Made by a program: the position numbers and the translations under genes
Shown here: in pieces, positions 1-5,326 of the stretch
Layout: every line of letters begins with the position of its first letter
How positions within the stretch are numbered: position 1 is the first letter of the stretch
Source of the DNA: Flavobacterium psychrophilum
Lineage (GTDB): Bacteria > Bacteroidota > Bacteroidia > Flavobacteriales > Flavobacteriaceae
Reading direction: 5' to 3'
Length of the DNA: 5,326 bases
Assembly: GCA_020720185.1 (NCBI GenBank)
Contig: DYPB01000130.1
Location: 1-5,326 of the forward strand
The notes under the pieces: model-generated
Told to the model about the DNA's origin: nothing
What the model saw: only the letters and a program-made list of their open reading frames with translations
The model's database searches: none

Positions 1-50
1 TTTTTGAAGTAGTTTGAGTTTGGAATAGATTTCTAATGCGTAATTTGGGT

Positions 51-362
51 TTAATCATTAACAATTTTTCCTTGCCATTTCATCATACCCCCAATTAAGT
101 TGAAAGTGTTTTTAAAGTCTAATTGTTTCATAATTTTGCAAGCTTGTGTGCTTCGGGCACCTGACCTACAATATACAAAATAGTTTTTATCCTTATCTAA
201 TTCATCCAAAAGATAAATAAACCCCTGACCTTTGTAGATGTCAATGTTAATAGCATTCTCAATACGCCCATCGTTCCATTCATCTGGAGTACGAACATCA
301 ATAATTACTGCATTTCTGTCATTTTTTAATTGATAAATCCATTCACTTTGTGATAAATCCAT
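51..362 (-). CDS. Single-domain rhodanese-like protein (putative sulfurtransferase)
   Basis: The protein has 103 residues and consists of one rhodanese domain, the usual size for stand-alone GlpE/PspE-like rhodaneses. Residues 18-24 (AVIIDVR) form the conserved strand with the DVR motif. Residues 28-40 (EWNDGRIENAINI) match the family pattern E-x-x-x-G-H-I-x-G-A-x-N-I, with Arg in place of the usual His. The active-site loop is CRSGARS at 65-71, with Cys65 as the persulfide-carrying residue. The end (NLIGGMMKWQG) is the typical terminal helix region. The catalytic Cys and the six-residue loop suggest an active cytoplasmic sulfur carrier or thiosulfate sulfurtransferase; there is no signal peptide. 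The physiological acceptor cannot be read from the sequence. The gene is divergent from the broken marR gene and shares its 85-base promoter region, so that regulator may once have controlled it. Confidence 0.93.
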   Translation of the reverse strand: MDLSQSEWIYQLKNDRNAVIIDVRTPDEWNDGRIENAINIDIYKGQGFIYLLDELDKDKNYFVYCRSGARSTQACKIMKQLDFKNTFNLIGGMMKWQGKIVND

Positions 363-376
363 AATTTATTTTTTTG

Positions 377-384
377 CAAAAATA
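377..384 (-). promoter_or_regulatory. Candidate -7 promoter element for the rhodanese gene
   Basis: Read on the minus strand this is TATTTTTG, an exact match to the Bacteroidota -7 consensus TAnnTTTG. It ends 14 bases before the ATG at 362, which implies a very short leader. I find no TTG at the expected -33 distance, so the assignment rests on the -7 box and on its similar position in two other minus-strand genes of this window. Confidence 0.42.
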
Positions 385-403
385 CAAATTAAATTATTTA
401 ACA

Positions 404-427
404 TTTTATTTGTATATACAGATAAAA
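404..427. promoter_or_regulatory. 24-bp near-perfect palindrome, candidate MarR operator
   Basis: The arms TTTTATTTGTAT (404-415) and ATACAGATAAAA (416-427) pair at 11 of 12 positions; only T410 and G421 do not match. The inner ten bases TGTATATACA (411-420) are a perfect palindrome. Symmetric sites of about this size in the divergent gap beside a marR gene are what MarR dimers typically bind, and such regulators often control themselves and the divergent gene. AT-rich sequence makes chance palindromes more likely, so the binding role is inferred. The site starts 20 bases upstream of the marR start codon. Confidence 0.5.
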
Positions 428-447
428 ACAATACAAATATTTAACAA

Positions 448-847
448 ATGACTATTGAAACTATTTTGAAGTCTAAAAATGTAAAGGACAATTCTCAAAA
501 GGTTGCTCTAAATATTATTTATACTCTAAATATTTTAAATGAAAATTTTAACGAATTTTTAAAACCTTATGATTTGTCTGTCAAACAGTTTAATGTATTA
601 AGGATTTTGCGAGGTCAGAATGGAAAACCCGCTAATATGTGTTTAACCCAAATTACACATTAGACTTCGTTATGAAAATAGAAGGAAAATAGAAGTTGTA
701 ATAACCAAAAAAGGATTGAATTTGTTATTAAAATTAGACCCAAAGCTTATTAATAGTCAAAATTCTTTTTCGGATAATTTAACTGAAGAAGAATTAGAAA
801 CATTGAATATATTACTTGAAAAGTATAGAAATAAAAACAAAAATTAA
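448..847 (+). pseudogene. MarR-family transcriptional regulator, disrupted by internal out-of-frame deletion
   Basis: The first frame (448-663) gives 71 residues. It contains the N-terminal dimerisation helix and the family-like stretch KPYDLSVKQFNVLRILRGQNGKPANM, then goes out of register and stops at 661-663. A second frame, open from about 653 to the stop at 845-847, continues with LHIRLRYENRRKIEVVITKKG, the wing and following strand of the MarR winged helix, and then the C-terminal dimerisation helix (EEELETLNILLEKYRN). Together the two parts give about 125 residues instead of about 150. The missing 20-28 residues would carry the recognition helix. The second frame has no plausible start of its own. 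The gene lies 17 bases upstream of the YceI-family gene, so the transcript may still be needed to express that gene. A sequencing or assembly error is possible, but a single-base error cannot account for both the frame change and the missing segment. Confidence 0.85.
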
Positions 848-864
848 CAAAAAATCTAAAAAAA

Positions 865-1428
865 ATGAAAAATTTAAAACCATTAGCATTAGCACTATTA
901 GTAAGCTTTTCTGCATCAATGAACGCACAAATAAAAAAAATTGACGCATCAAAAAGCACCATTAACTGGGTTGGTAAAAAAGTAACAGGTGAGCATTTTG
1001 GAACAGTAAATTTAAAAGAAGGGTCGTTGGTTTTTAAAAAGAAAAAGTTAGTTGGTGGTAGATTTATCGTTGATATGACAACAATGACAGCAACCGATTT
1101 GACAGGAGAATATCAAGGAAAACTAAATGGACATTTAAAATCTGATGATTTTTTTGGAACAGATAAATTTAAAACATCAACATTAGTTTTCAAAAAAATA
1201 ACTGTAAAAGCTGCAGAAATTTACACTATAACTGGTAATTTGACTATAAAAGGTGTTAAAGAATCGATAACATTTGATTTAGTTACAACTACAAATAGTG
1301 CTACAACCTCGTTAAAAATTGACCGAACAAAATACGGAATTAAATATGGTTCGGGAAGTTTTTTTGATAATTTAGGTGATAGAGCTATTGCTAACGAATT
1401 TGAATTGAAAGTAGCCTTAGTTTTCTAA
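865..1428 (+). CDS. YceI-family secreted lipocalin-like protein
   Basis: The protein has 187 residues and begins with a signal peptide (residues 1-21, probable cleavage after SMNA), so it should be exported to the periplasm. The rest is one YceI domain: the first strand with SKSTINWVGKKVTGEHFGTV (30-48), GGRFIVDMTTMTATDL (64-79), the family hallmark HLKSDDFF (90-97), TGNLTIKGVKESITFDL (123-139), and the closing strands with DRTKYGIKYGSGSFFDNLGD (153-172). YceI proteins form an eight-stranded barrel whose pocket holds isoprenoid-type lipids such as polyprenyl quinone precursors; the ligand here is not known. The start at 865 is supported by the signal peptide and a preceding TAAAAAAAA stretch. 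The gene follows the broken marR gene by 17 bases and I see no separate promoter, so it is probably cotranscribed with it. It ends just before a strong hairpin terminator. Confidence 0.93.
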   Translation: MKNLKPLALALLVSFSASMNAQIKKIDASKSTINWVGKKVTGEHFGTVNLKEGSLVFKKKKLVGGRFIVDMTTMTATDLTGEYQGKLNGHLKSDDFFGTDKFKTSTLVFKKITVKAAEIYTITGNLTIKGVKESITFDLVTTTNSATTSLKIDRTKYGIKYGSGSFFDNLGDRAIANEFELKVALVF

Positions 1429-1449
1429 AACAGTTAGATATCATAATAT

Positions 1450-1495
1450 AAAATAGGTTGCTCGAAGAATATTTTTTCGAGCAACCTATTTTTTT
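1450..1495. terminator. Strong intrinsic terminator, probably bidirectional
   Basis: A perfect 17-bp inverted repeat (arms 1450-1466 and 1476-1492) with a 9-base loop encloses the GC-rich core GGTTGCTCGAA. On the plus strand it is followed by a T run from 1489 to 1495, suited to ending the yceI transcript. On the minus strand it is followed by TTTTATATT, a weaker tract that could end the E2 transcript. It sits in the 90-base gap between two convergent genes. Confidence 0.9.
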
Positions 1496-1518
1496 AGGGA
1501 AGAAGATTTTATATCTCT

Positions 1519-2895
1519 CTAAACTTCTCTATTTAAATCAAAAGCCTCTAAATATTCGGCTACTCGCTTAACAAAACTACCACCAAGTGCTCCGTCAACC
1601 ACACGGTGGTCATAGCTATGAGAAAGGAACATTTTTTGTCTAATTCCTATAAAATCTCCTTCTGGTGTTTCAATAACTGCAGGCACCTTTCGGATAGCTC
1701 CAAGTGCTAAAATTCCTACTTGTGGCTGATTGATAATCGGTGTGCCAAAAACGCTTCCAAAAGTACCAACATTAGTAACTGTATAGGTTCCGCCTTGTGT
1801 GTCATCAGGTTTTAATTTACCTGCTTTTGCCCTATTGCCCAAATCATTAACCGCTTTTGCCATCCCTACTAGGTTTAATTGATCAGCATTTTTTATAACA
1901 GGAACGATTAAATTTCCATTTGGTAAAGCCGCGGCCATTCCGAGGTTTATATTTTTCTTTTTGATAATAAAATCGCCATCTACGGAGATGTTTATTCCTG
2001 GAAAATCTTTAATCGCTTTTGCTACAGCCTCCATAAAAATAGGAGTGTAAGTTAGTTTTTCGCCTTCTCTTTTCTCAAAAATATTTTTAACTTTTTCTCT
2101 CCATTTTACAATATTGGTAACATCTACCTCAATAAAAGATTGAACATGGGCAGATGTTTGCACCGAAGCCACCATATAACCCGAAATGAGTTTTCGCATT
2201 CTGTCCATTTCTATAATTTCGTCTCCGCCGTTTACAGCTGTTGGTGGTTGAGAGGCTACTGTCGTTTTTTGAGCAACAATTTCAGGTACATTTTGTTTTT
2301 TCGGTTCTGCTTTTTCAATTGGAATTTCCATTTTTTTCCAACTTTCTACATTTAAGTTTGAGTTGTTTTCTTCTGCTTTCTTAACAGCAACAAAATTTAA
2401 GATATCGTCTTTTGTAACTCGACCATCTTTTCCTGTTCCTAAAATTTTTTCTAATTCGATTACAGAAACCCCTTCTTCATGTGCAATATTTTTAACTAAT
2501 GGAGAGAAAAATTTATCAGAATCGACATAATGATTTGGTAATAATTTTTCCCCTTCGGTAGGAATAGTTTCTTTACTTTTAGGACTAGCTGTTTCTTCAT
2601 TCGGAATTATAAATGAAACGGTTTCTTGTTTAGAAACTACAGCATTTTCAGTACCTTCGGTTTCAATAATGGCAATGGTCTGACCTACTTTTACTAAATC
2701 GTCTTTACTAAAAAGTTGTTCAACTAAAATTCCTGCAACTTCACTTGGCACTTCGCTATCAACTTTGTCAGTAGCTATTTCTAGTACCGCCTCATCCATT
2801 TCTATCTTATCACCTACTTGTTTTAGCCAGTTTGTAATGGTTGCTTCAGCTACACTTTCTCCCATTTTTGGAAGTTTTAGTTCAAATCGTGCCAT
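1519..2895 (-). CDS. 2-oxo acid dehydrogenase complex E2 component (dihydrolipoamide acyltransferase)
   Basis: From the ATG at 2895 the protein has 458 residues. An in-frame TTG at 2913 would add six residues, but the family begins at MARFELKLPKMGES, and the extension would begin inside the promoter-like box. Domains in order: one lipoyl domain (about 1-78, with lipoyl-lysine Lys44 in EIATDKVDSEVP); a linker; the peripheral E1/E3-binding domain (about 129-170, with SPLVKNIAHEEG and GTGKDGRVTKDDIL); a second, Lys/Glu/Pro-rich linker; and the catalytic acyltransferase core (about 228-455). The core ends in DHRVVDG at 429-435, with catalytic His430 and Asp434. It transfers an acyl group from lipoamide to CoA in the cytoplasm. 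The single lipoyl domain and length fit branched-chain 2-oxo acid or general Bacteroidota E2 proteins better than a pyruvate E2 with two lipoyl domains, but the substrate is not certain. No E1 or E3 gene is adjacent; the gene follows the glycosyltransferase gene by 47 bases. Confidence 0.95.
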   Translation of the reverse strand: MARFELKLPKMGESVAEATITNWLKQVGDKIEMDEAVLEIATDKVDSEVPSEVAGILVEQLFSKDDLVKVGQTIAIIETEGTENAVVSKQETVSFIIPNEETASPKSKETIPTEGEKLLPNHYVDSDKFFSPLVKNIAHEEGVSVIELEKILGTGKDGRVTKDDILNFVAVKKAEENNSNLNVESWKKMEIPIEKAEPKKQNVPEIVAQKTTVASQPPTAVNGGDEIIEMDRMRKLISGYMVASVQTSAHVQSFIEVDVTNIVKWREKVKNIFEKREGEKLTYTPIFMEAVAKAIKDFPGINISVDGDFIIKKKNINLGMAAALPNGNLIVPVIKNADQLNLVGMAKAVNDLGNRAKAGKLKPDDTQGGTYTVTNVGTFGSVFGTPIINQPQVGILALGAIRKVPAVIETPEGDFIGIRQKMFLSHSYDHRVVDGALGGSFVKRVAEYLEAFDLNREV

Positions 2896-2910
2896 AGTAT
2901 GTTTTTTTTG

Positions 2911-2918
2911 CAAATTTA
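2911..2918 (-). promoter_or_regulatory. Candidate -7 promoter element for the E2 gene
   Basis: On the minus strand this reads TAAATTTG, an exact TAnnTTTG match, ending 15 bases before the ATG at 2895. There is no TTG at a usual -33 spacing; that region is occupied by a 14-bp tandem repeat. If real, it gives E2 its own promoter separate from the upstream glycosyltransferase gene. Confidence 0.42.
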
Positions 2919-2922
2919 GAAA

Positions 2923-2955
2923 TAATTACTAAATTTTAATTACTAAATTTTAATT
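2923..2955. repeat. 14-bp tandem duplication, about 2.4 copies
   Basis: The unit ATTACTAAATTTTA occurs at 2925-2938 and again, identically, at 2939-2952; the 14-base period holds from 2923 to 2955. The second copy contains the stop codon of the glycosyltransferase gene (TAG on the minus strand, 2943-2945). The first copy lies in the short gap ahead of the E2 gene. It looks like a slippage or short tandem duplication. Confidence 0.85.
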
Positions 2956-4079
2956 TTTATTACTTTTCCCAAATCATTTGCAGAATTACTTCCGATTATA
3001 AAACTAGAATTTGGAATATAGTTTTTAAAAGTAATATTTGTAGATTTATAGGTTTCCATAAATGATATTATCTCTTTAAAAGTAAAAGAATTAATATCAA
3101 ATATTATTTCGTAATTAGAATATTTTTTATTTGTAAATTCTTTAAAATCAGAATAATAATAAATATTTTTTTCTAAATTTAATTTTGTATTGGTCTTTGT
3201 AAAAAATATATATTCATCAATTTTAAATTCAATATTTTTTTGTTGATTTTTTTTAAACAGACTAAACATAAAACTTCCTATTTTCATCATAAAATCAAAT
3301 ACAATTGGTTTTGTAAAATGTTTTTTGTAAAAAAATTGCATGGCCTCTTGAAATCGTTTCATATATTTTGCATCTCTAATTGTGCTTTCTCCTTTATAAT
3401 GAATTACGGTTGTATTGGCAAAATAATAATTGTTGTAACCTAATTTTAAAGCACTGTAACTCAAATCGATATCGTCAGAATACATAAAACAATTCTCGTC
3501 AAAACCACCCATTTTCATATATAACTCTCGTTCCAAAATCATAAAAGCACCTACCAAAACATCAACCTTTCCTGATTGATTTTCAGTAAGATGCTGGGCA
3601 TAATATTTTCCAAAAAAATTAGAGATTTTATAAAACCCGAAAATTTTAGTAACCGCAACCCAAGGTGTGGGAATACCTCGTTTAGATTCGGGCAAAAAAT
3701 TTCCAGAACCATCAATAAGCTTACAACCGATAATTCCAAGCTCCTCAATCACAGAAGGTGGGATTAGTAGAAACTTTAATATTTTTTCAAATGTATCTTC
3801 GGAAACAACAGTATCTGGATTTAAGATGCAAATATATTTGCCCTTTGCTTGGCTTACTCCAATATTGTTACCTTTTGGGAAGCCAAAATTTGTTGTATTT
3901 TCAATTAATTGGATGTTTGAAAACTTGGTTTTTACCATCTCGCAACTGCTGTCTTGCGAATAATTATCGACCACAATTATTTCAGCATCAAGGTTTTGAA
4001 TGGCTTTTTGAACACTTATCAAGCACATTTCTAAAAAAAATGGCACTTTATAGTTGAGTATGATGATGGAGAGTTGCAT
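2943..4079 (-). CDS. Family 2 glycosyltransferase (WbbL/rhamnosyltransferase-like)
   Basis: The protein has 378 residues. The GT-A fold occupies about residues 1-260: SIIILNYKV (4-12) and EIIVVDNYSQDSS (33-45) are the nucleotide-sugar binding strands, NFGFPKGNNIGV (64-75) is the motif typical of the WbbL branch, and LNPDT (86-90) is its DxD-equivalent metal site. GAFMILERE (177-185), GGFDENCFMYSDDIDLSY (191-208) with the acidic SDDID, and HYKGEST (227-233) form the acceptor and catalytic side. It should transfer a sugar from a nucleotide donor to a cell-surface polysaccharide or glycolipid in the cytoplasm; donor and acceptor are unknown. There are no clear membrane helices. Residues about 285-378 form an additional region not needed for the GT-A fold, ending in SSFIIGSNSANDLGKVIKI. 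No polysaccharide cluster surrounds the gene within the window. I found no exact consensus promoter in the 144-base gap upstream of it. Confidence 0.92.
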   Translation of the reverse strand: MQLSIIILNYKVPFFLEMCLISVQKAIQNLDAEIIVVDNYSQDSSCEMVKTKFSNIQLIENTTNFGFPKGNNIGVSQAKGKYICILNPDTVVSEDTFEKILKFLLIPPSVIEELGIIGCKLIDGSGNFLPESKRGIPTPWVAVTKIFGFYKISNFFGKYYAQHLTENQSGKVDVLVGAFMILERELYMKMGGFDENCFMYSDDIDLSYSALKLGYNNYYFANTTVIHYKGESTIRDAKYMKRFQEAMQFFYKKHFTKPIVFDFMMKIGSFMFSLFKKNQQKNIEFKIDEYIFFTKTNTKLNLEKNIYYYSDFKEFTNKKYSNYEIIFDINSFTFKEIISFMETYKSTNITFKNYIPNSSFIIGSNSANDLGKVIKIKI

Positions 4080-4223
4080 CTTTTTTTTTAGTAAAGTGTT
4101 AAAAACAGGTGTAATAAAAAAGATGTAAAATTAATAAAATACTTATAATAGACTGATTTACAGGATTATTTTTATATTTTAGAAATCTATTTATTATCAT
4201 ACTTGCCTGATTTATGACTTGGA

Positions 4224-5213
4224 TTAAAACCGAATATTCATTCCTGCTATTGTATAATTTTCATTGGCAGAAAAAGAATAACTGAATTTTGGTTTAAAAT
4301 TATATTTTTCACCAATTTTTGTTATTTTTTTCTCAACAATTCTGTTTTTTACAATATTTTTTCCTACGATATATCCCATAAAAATTGCCAAAGGATAATC
4401 AGAATACCAATGTACTTTGCTTTGTGCCATTTCAAAACATAAAGCTCCCATAATTGTGTATCCTACTGGTTTTATCCATTTTACCTCTTTATAATTTTCA
4501 GATACTATCACAAAAGTTGTCATAATTGTAGTTAAATGTCCAGAAGGCATTGCATCATAATAAGGAGTATTTTTACCATAAGCGACAAATGATGGAAATG
4601 GATTCCAATCGCCACCTGGATTAGCATTTTTTTCGGCAATAAACGGACTTTCTCTACCCGTAATTCGTTTTATAGATTGTACAAAAACTCCAGATGCAAT
4701 AAGTCCTTCTGCAATTTCTGAAGAGGTTTGAATAGCTCTGTAATCGTCTTTTAATAATCCATAAGTTAATAATCCACCTCCAATTAGAATCATATTAAAA
4801 CCATTTCCGAGATTATAAATTCCAGAACTGATGTTTTTAGGAACCATTCTTCCAGCATCTGAATAAGTATGGTTTTCTTCAAAACCAATTTGTTCTCCAA
4901 AATTTCTAGATTCGTCTATTAATTTTTGGTCAATAGGCACTAAAGCGGCTGTTGATCCAAGAGCTGCTCCAAAGAAAATTAGGTTGTCTTTTTGGATAAA
5001 TGATCTTCCCATCGATGCAAAATCTTTTGGCAATCTATTTATAAATTCCCAAAATTTAGGTTTAGAATATTGATAAGTTAATTCGTCAGAAATTTTATAT
5101 TCTTGAGTATTGTTTAGTAATGCAATTTTGGTTTCCACTTTCAAAGAGTCGGTTTTTTGAGCATTTGATAATAAAAATCCAACTAAAAAAATAACAATAA
5201 GTATGTTTTTCAT
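4224..5213 (-). CDS. Exported PAP2-superfamily phosphatase-like protein with variant motifs
   Basis: The protein has 329 residues and a signal peptide (1-18, MKNILIVIFLVGFLLSNA). Hydrophobic segments at about 77-93, 140-153, 168-180, 228-238, 249-262 and 274-287 fit the helical PAP2 core. Motif 1 is KRITGRESP (182-190), so the last Arg of the canonical K-x6-R-P is Ser189. Motif 2, MPSGH (222-226), is intact, with His226. Motif 3 keeps His268 and Asp272 in HWYSD, but the S-R expected six to seven residues before the histidine is Glu261-Met262. The family removes phosphate from lipid phosphates such as undecaprenyl or phosphatidylglycerol phosphate on the outer side of the inner membrane. The catalytic histidines are present, so activity is possible but altered substrate binding is likely. 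The C-terminus (about 308-329) has beta-strand-like alternation ending in Phe. A promoter-like sequence lies 16 bases upstream. Confidence 0.88.
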   Translation of the reverse strand: MKNILIVIFLVGFLLSNAQKTDSLKVETKIALLNNTQEYKISDELTYQYSKPKFWEFINRLPKDFASMGRSFIQKDNLIFFGAALGSTAALVPIDQKLIDESRNFGEQIGFEENHTYSDAGRMVPKNISSGIYNLGNGFNMILIGGGLLTYGLLKDDYRAIQTSSEIAEGLIASGVFVQSIKRITGRESPFIAEKNANPGGDWNPFPSFVAYGKNTPYYDAMPSGHLTTIMTTFVIVSENYKEVKWIKPVGYTIMGALCFEMAQSKVHWYSDYPLAIFMGYIVGKNIVKNRIVEKKITKIGEKYNFKPKFSYSFSANENYTIAGMNIRF

Positions 5214-5229
5214 TTTAAAAAATTTGATA

Positions 5230-5262
5230 CAAAAATAGAAAAAAGAAAGAGGAATAACACAA
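5230..5262 (-). promoter_or_regulatory. Candidate promoter of the PAP2-family gene (-33 TTG and -7 box)
   Basis: On the minus strand TTG (5262-5260) is followed after 22 bases by TATTTTTG (5237-5230), matching the Flavobacterium pattern TTG-N17-23-TAnnTTTG. The -7 box ends 16 bases before the ATG at 5213, and TTTTAAA directly precedes that start. This is the most complete promoter match in the window. Confidence 0.52.
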
Positions 5263-5282
5263 GAATAATTAAAACTATAAAT

Positions 5283-5326
5283 ATGAAGGAAATAATCATA
5301 ATTTATCTTTTGAGTATTTCTTCATT
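5283..5326 (+). CDS. Start of an unidentified gene, probable exported protein (partial, runs off the right edge)
   Basis: An ATG at 5283 opens a frame that stays open to the end of the window and gives MKEIIIIYLLSISS. A charged residue pair followed by a hydrophobic run is how signal peptides of this lineage begin. The start is preceded by TAAAACTATAAAT, an A-rich leader like the other starts here. The frame is divergent from the PAP2-family gene, with 69 bases between the two starts. Only fourteen codons are visible, so no function can be given, and a chance open frame cannot be excluded. Confidence 0.42.
   Translation, partial: MKEIIIIYLLSISS

Noticed and set aside
1..58. A minus-strand frame starting with ATG at 58-56, overlapping the rhodanese stop codon and open to the left edge (MIKPKLRIRNLFQ...).
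   Set aside because: Only about 19 codons are visible, another frame over the same bases is also open, and neither resembles a family I recognise. It could be the start or end of a neighbouring gene, but the sequence shown cannot decide.
750..962. Minus-strand open frame across the marR and yceI junction.
   Set aside because: It is antisense to the MarR C-terminal half and the YceI signal peptide, which are better supported by homology; the Phe-rich sequence reflects A-rich coding DNA on the other strand.
1450..1495. The long inverted repeat considered as the end of a mobile element.
   Set aside because: The loop is only nine bases and a T run follows it between convergent genes, which fits a terminator; there is no transposase or target duplication.
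2140..2355. Open frame on the plus strand inside the E2 gene.
   Set aside because: Its odd composition, rich in Phe, Cys and Trp, is typical of an antisense reading of the E2 core and linker.
2896..2913. TTG start at 2913 that would extend the E2 protein by six residues.
   Set aside because: The TTG lies in the TAnnTTTG box, and the family starts at the ATG at 2895 directly before the lipoyl domain.
3240..4057. Several open frames on the plus strand within the glycosyltransferase gene.
   Set aside because: They are antisense shadows of a clear GT2 gene; none shows a family motif or a start context.
4080..4223. A 144-base gap between the PAP2-family and glycosyltransferase genes, examined for a promoter, terminator or small RNA.
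   Set aside because: There is no exact TAnnTTTG box, no stable GC-containing hairpin and no convincing short gene. The closest promoter match (minus strand, 4126-4133) has one mismatch, which means little in such AT-rich sequence.

Overview
The window is strongly AT-rich and reads as chromosomal DNA of a member of the Bacteroidota, most likely a Flavobacteriaceae species close to Flavobacterium. The reasons are the protein families present, the absence of Shine-Dalgarno sequences (starts are preceded by A-rich or TAAA-type stretches), and matches to the Bacteroidota -7 promoter consensus TAnnTTTG in front of three genes. The taxonomic call is an inference from style and families, not from a marker gene.

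Left part (1-1500): a small single-domain rhodanese (minus strand) is divergent from a MarR-family regulator (plus strand), which is followed 17 bases later by a secreted YceI-family lipocalin-like protein. The MarR gene is broken. Its N-terminal half runs in one frame to a stop at 661-663. Its C-terminal half continues in another frame to a stop at 845-847, and roughly 60 bases that should encode the DNA-recognition helix are missing. The 85-base divergent gap holds a 24-bp near-perfect palindrome that is a good candidate for the operator of this regulator. A strong hairpin terminator closes the yceI transcript and may also serve the convergent gene on the other side.

Middle and right part (1519-5213): three genes on the minus strand. 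In transcription order they are a secreted PAP2-superfamily phosphatase-like protein with two substituted motif arginines, a GT2 glycosyltransferase of the WbbL/rhamnosyltransferase type with an extra C-terminal region, and an E2 acyltransferase of a 2-oxo acid dehydrogenase complex with one lipoyl domain. The E2 gene has no E1 or E3 partner beside it. A 14-bp tandem duplication lies over the glycosyltransferase stop codon, just upstream of the putative E2 promoter.

At the right edge an open frame on the plus strand, starting at 5283, looks like the first residues of an exported protein and leaves the window. I see no RNA genes, CRISPR arrays, insertion sequences or attachment sites, and nothing that amounts to an undescribed multi-gene system. 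The most informative signals are the decayed regulator with its apparently surviving operator, and the unusual active-site motifs of the PAP2 protein.
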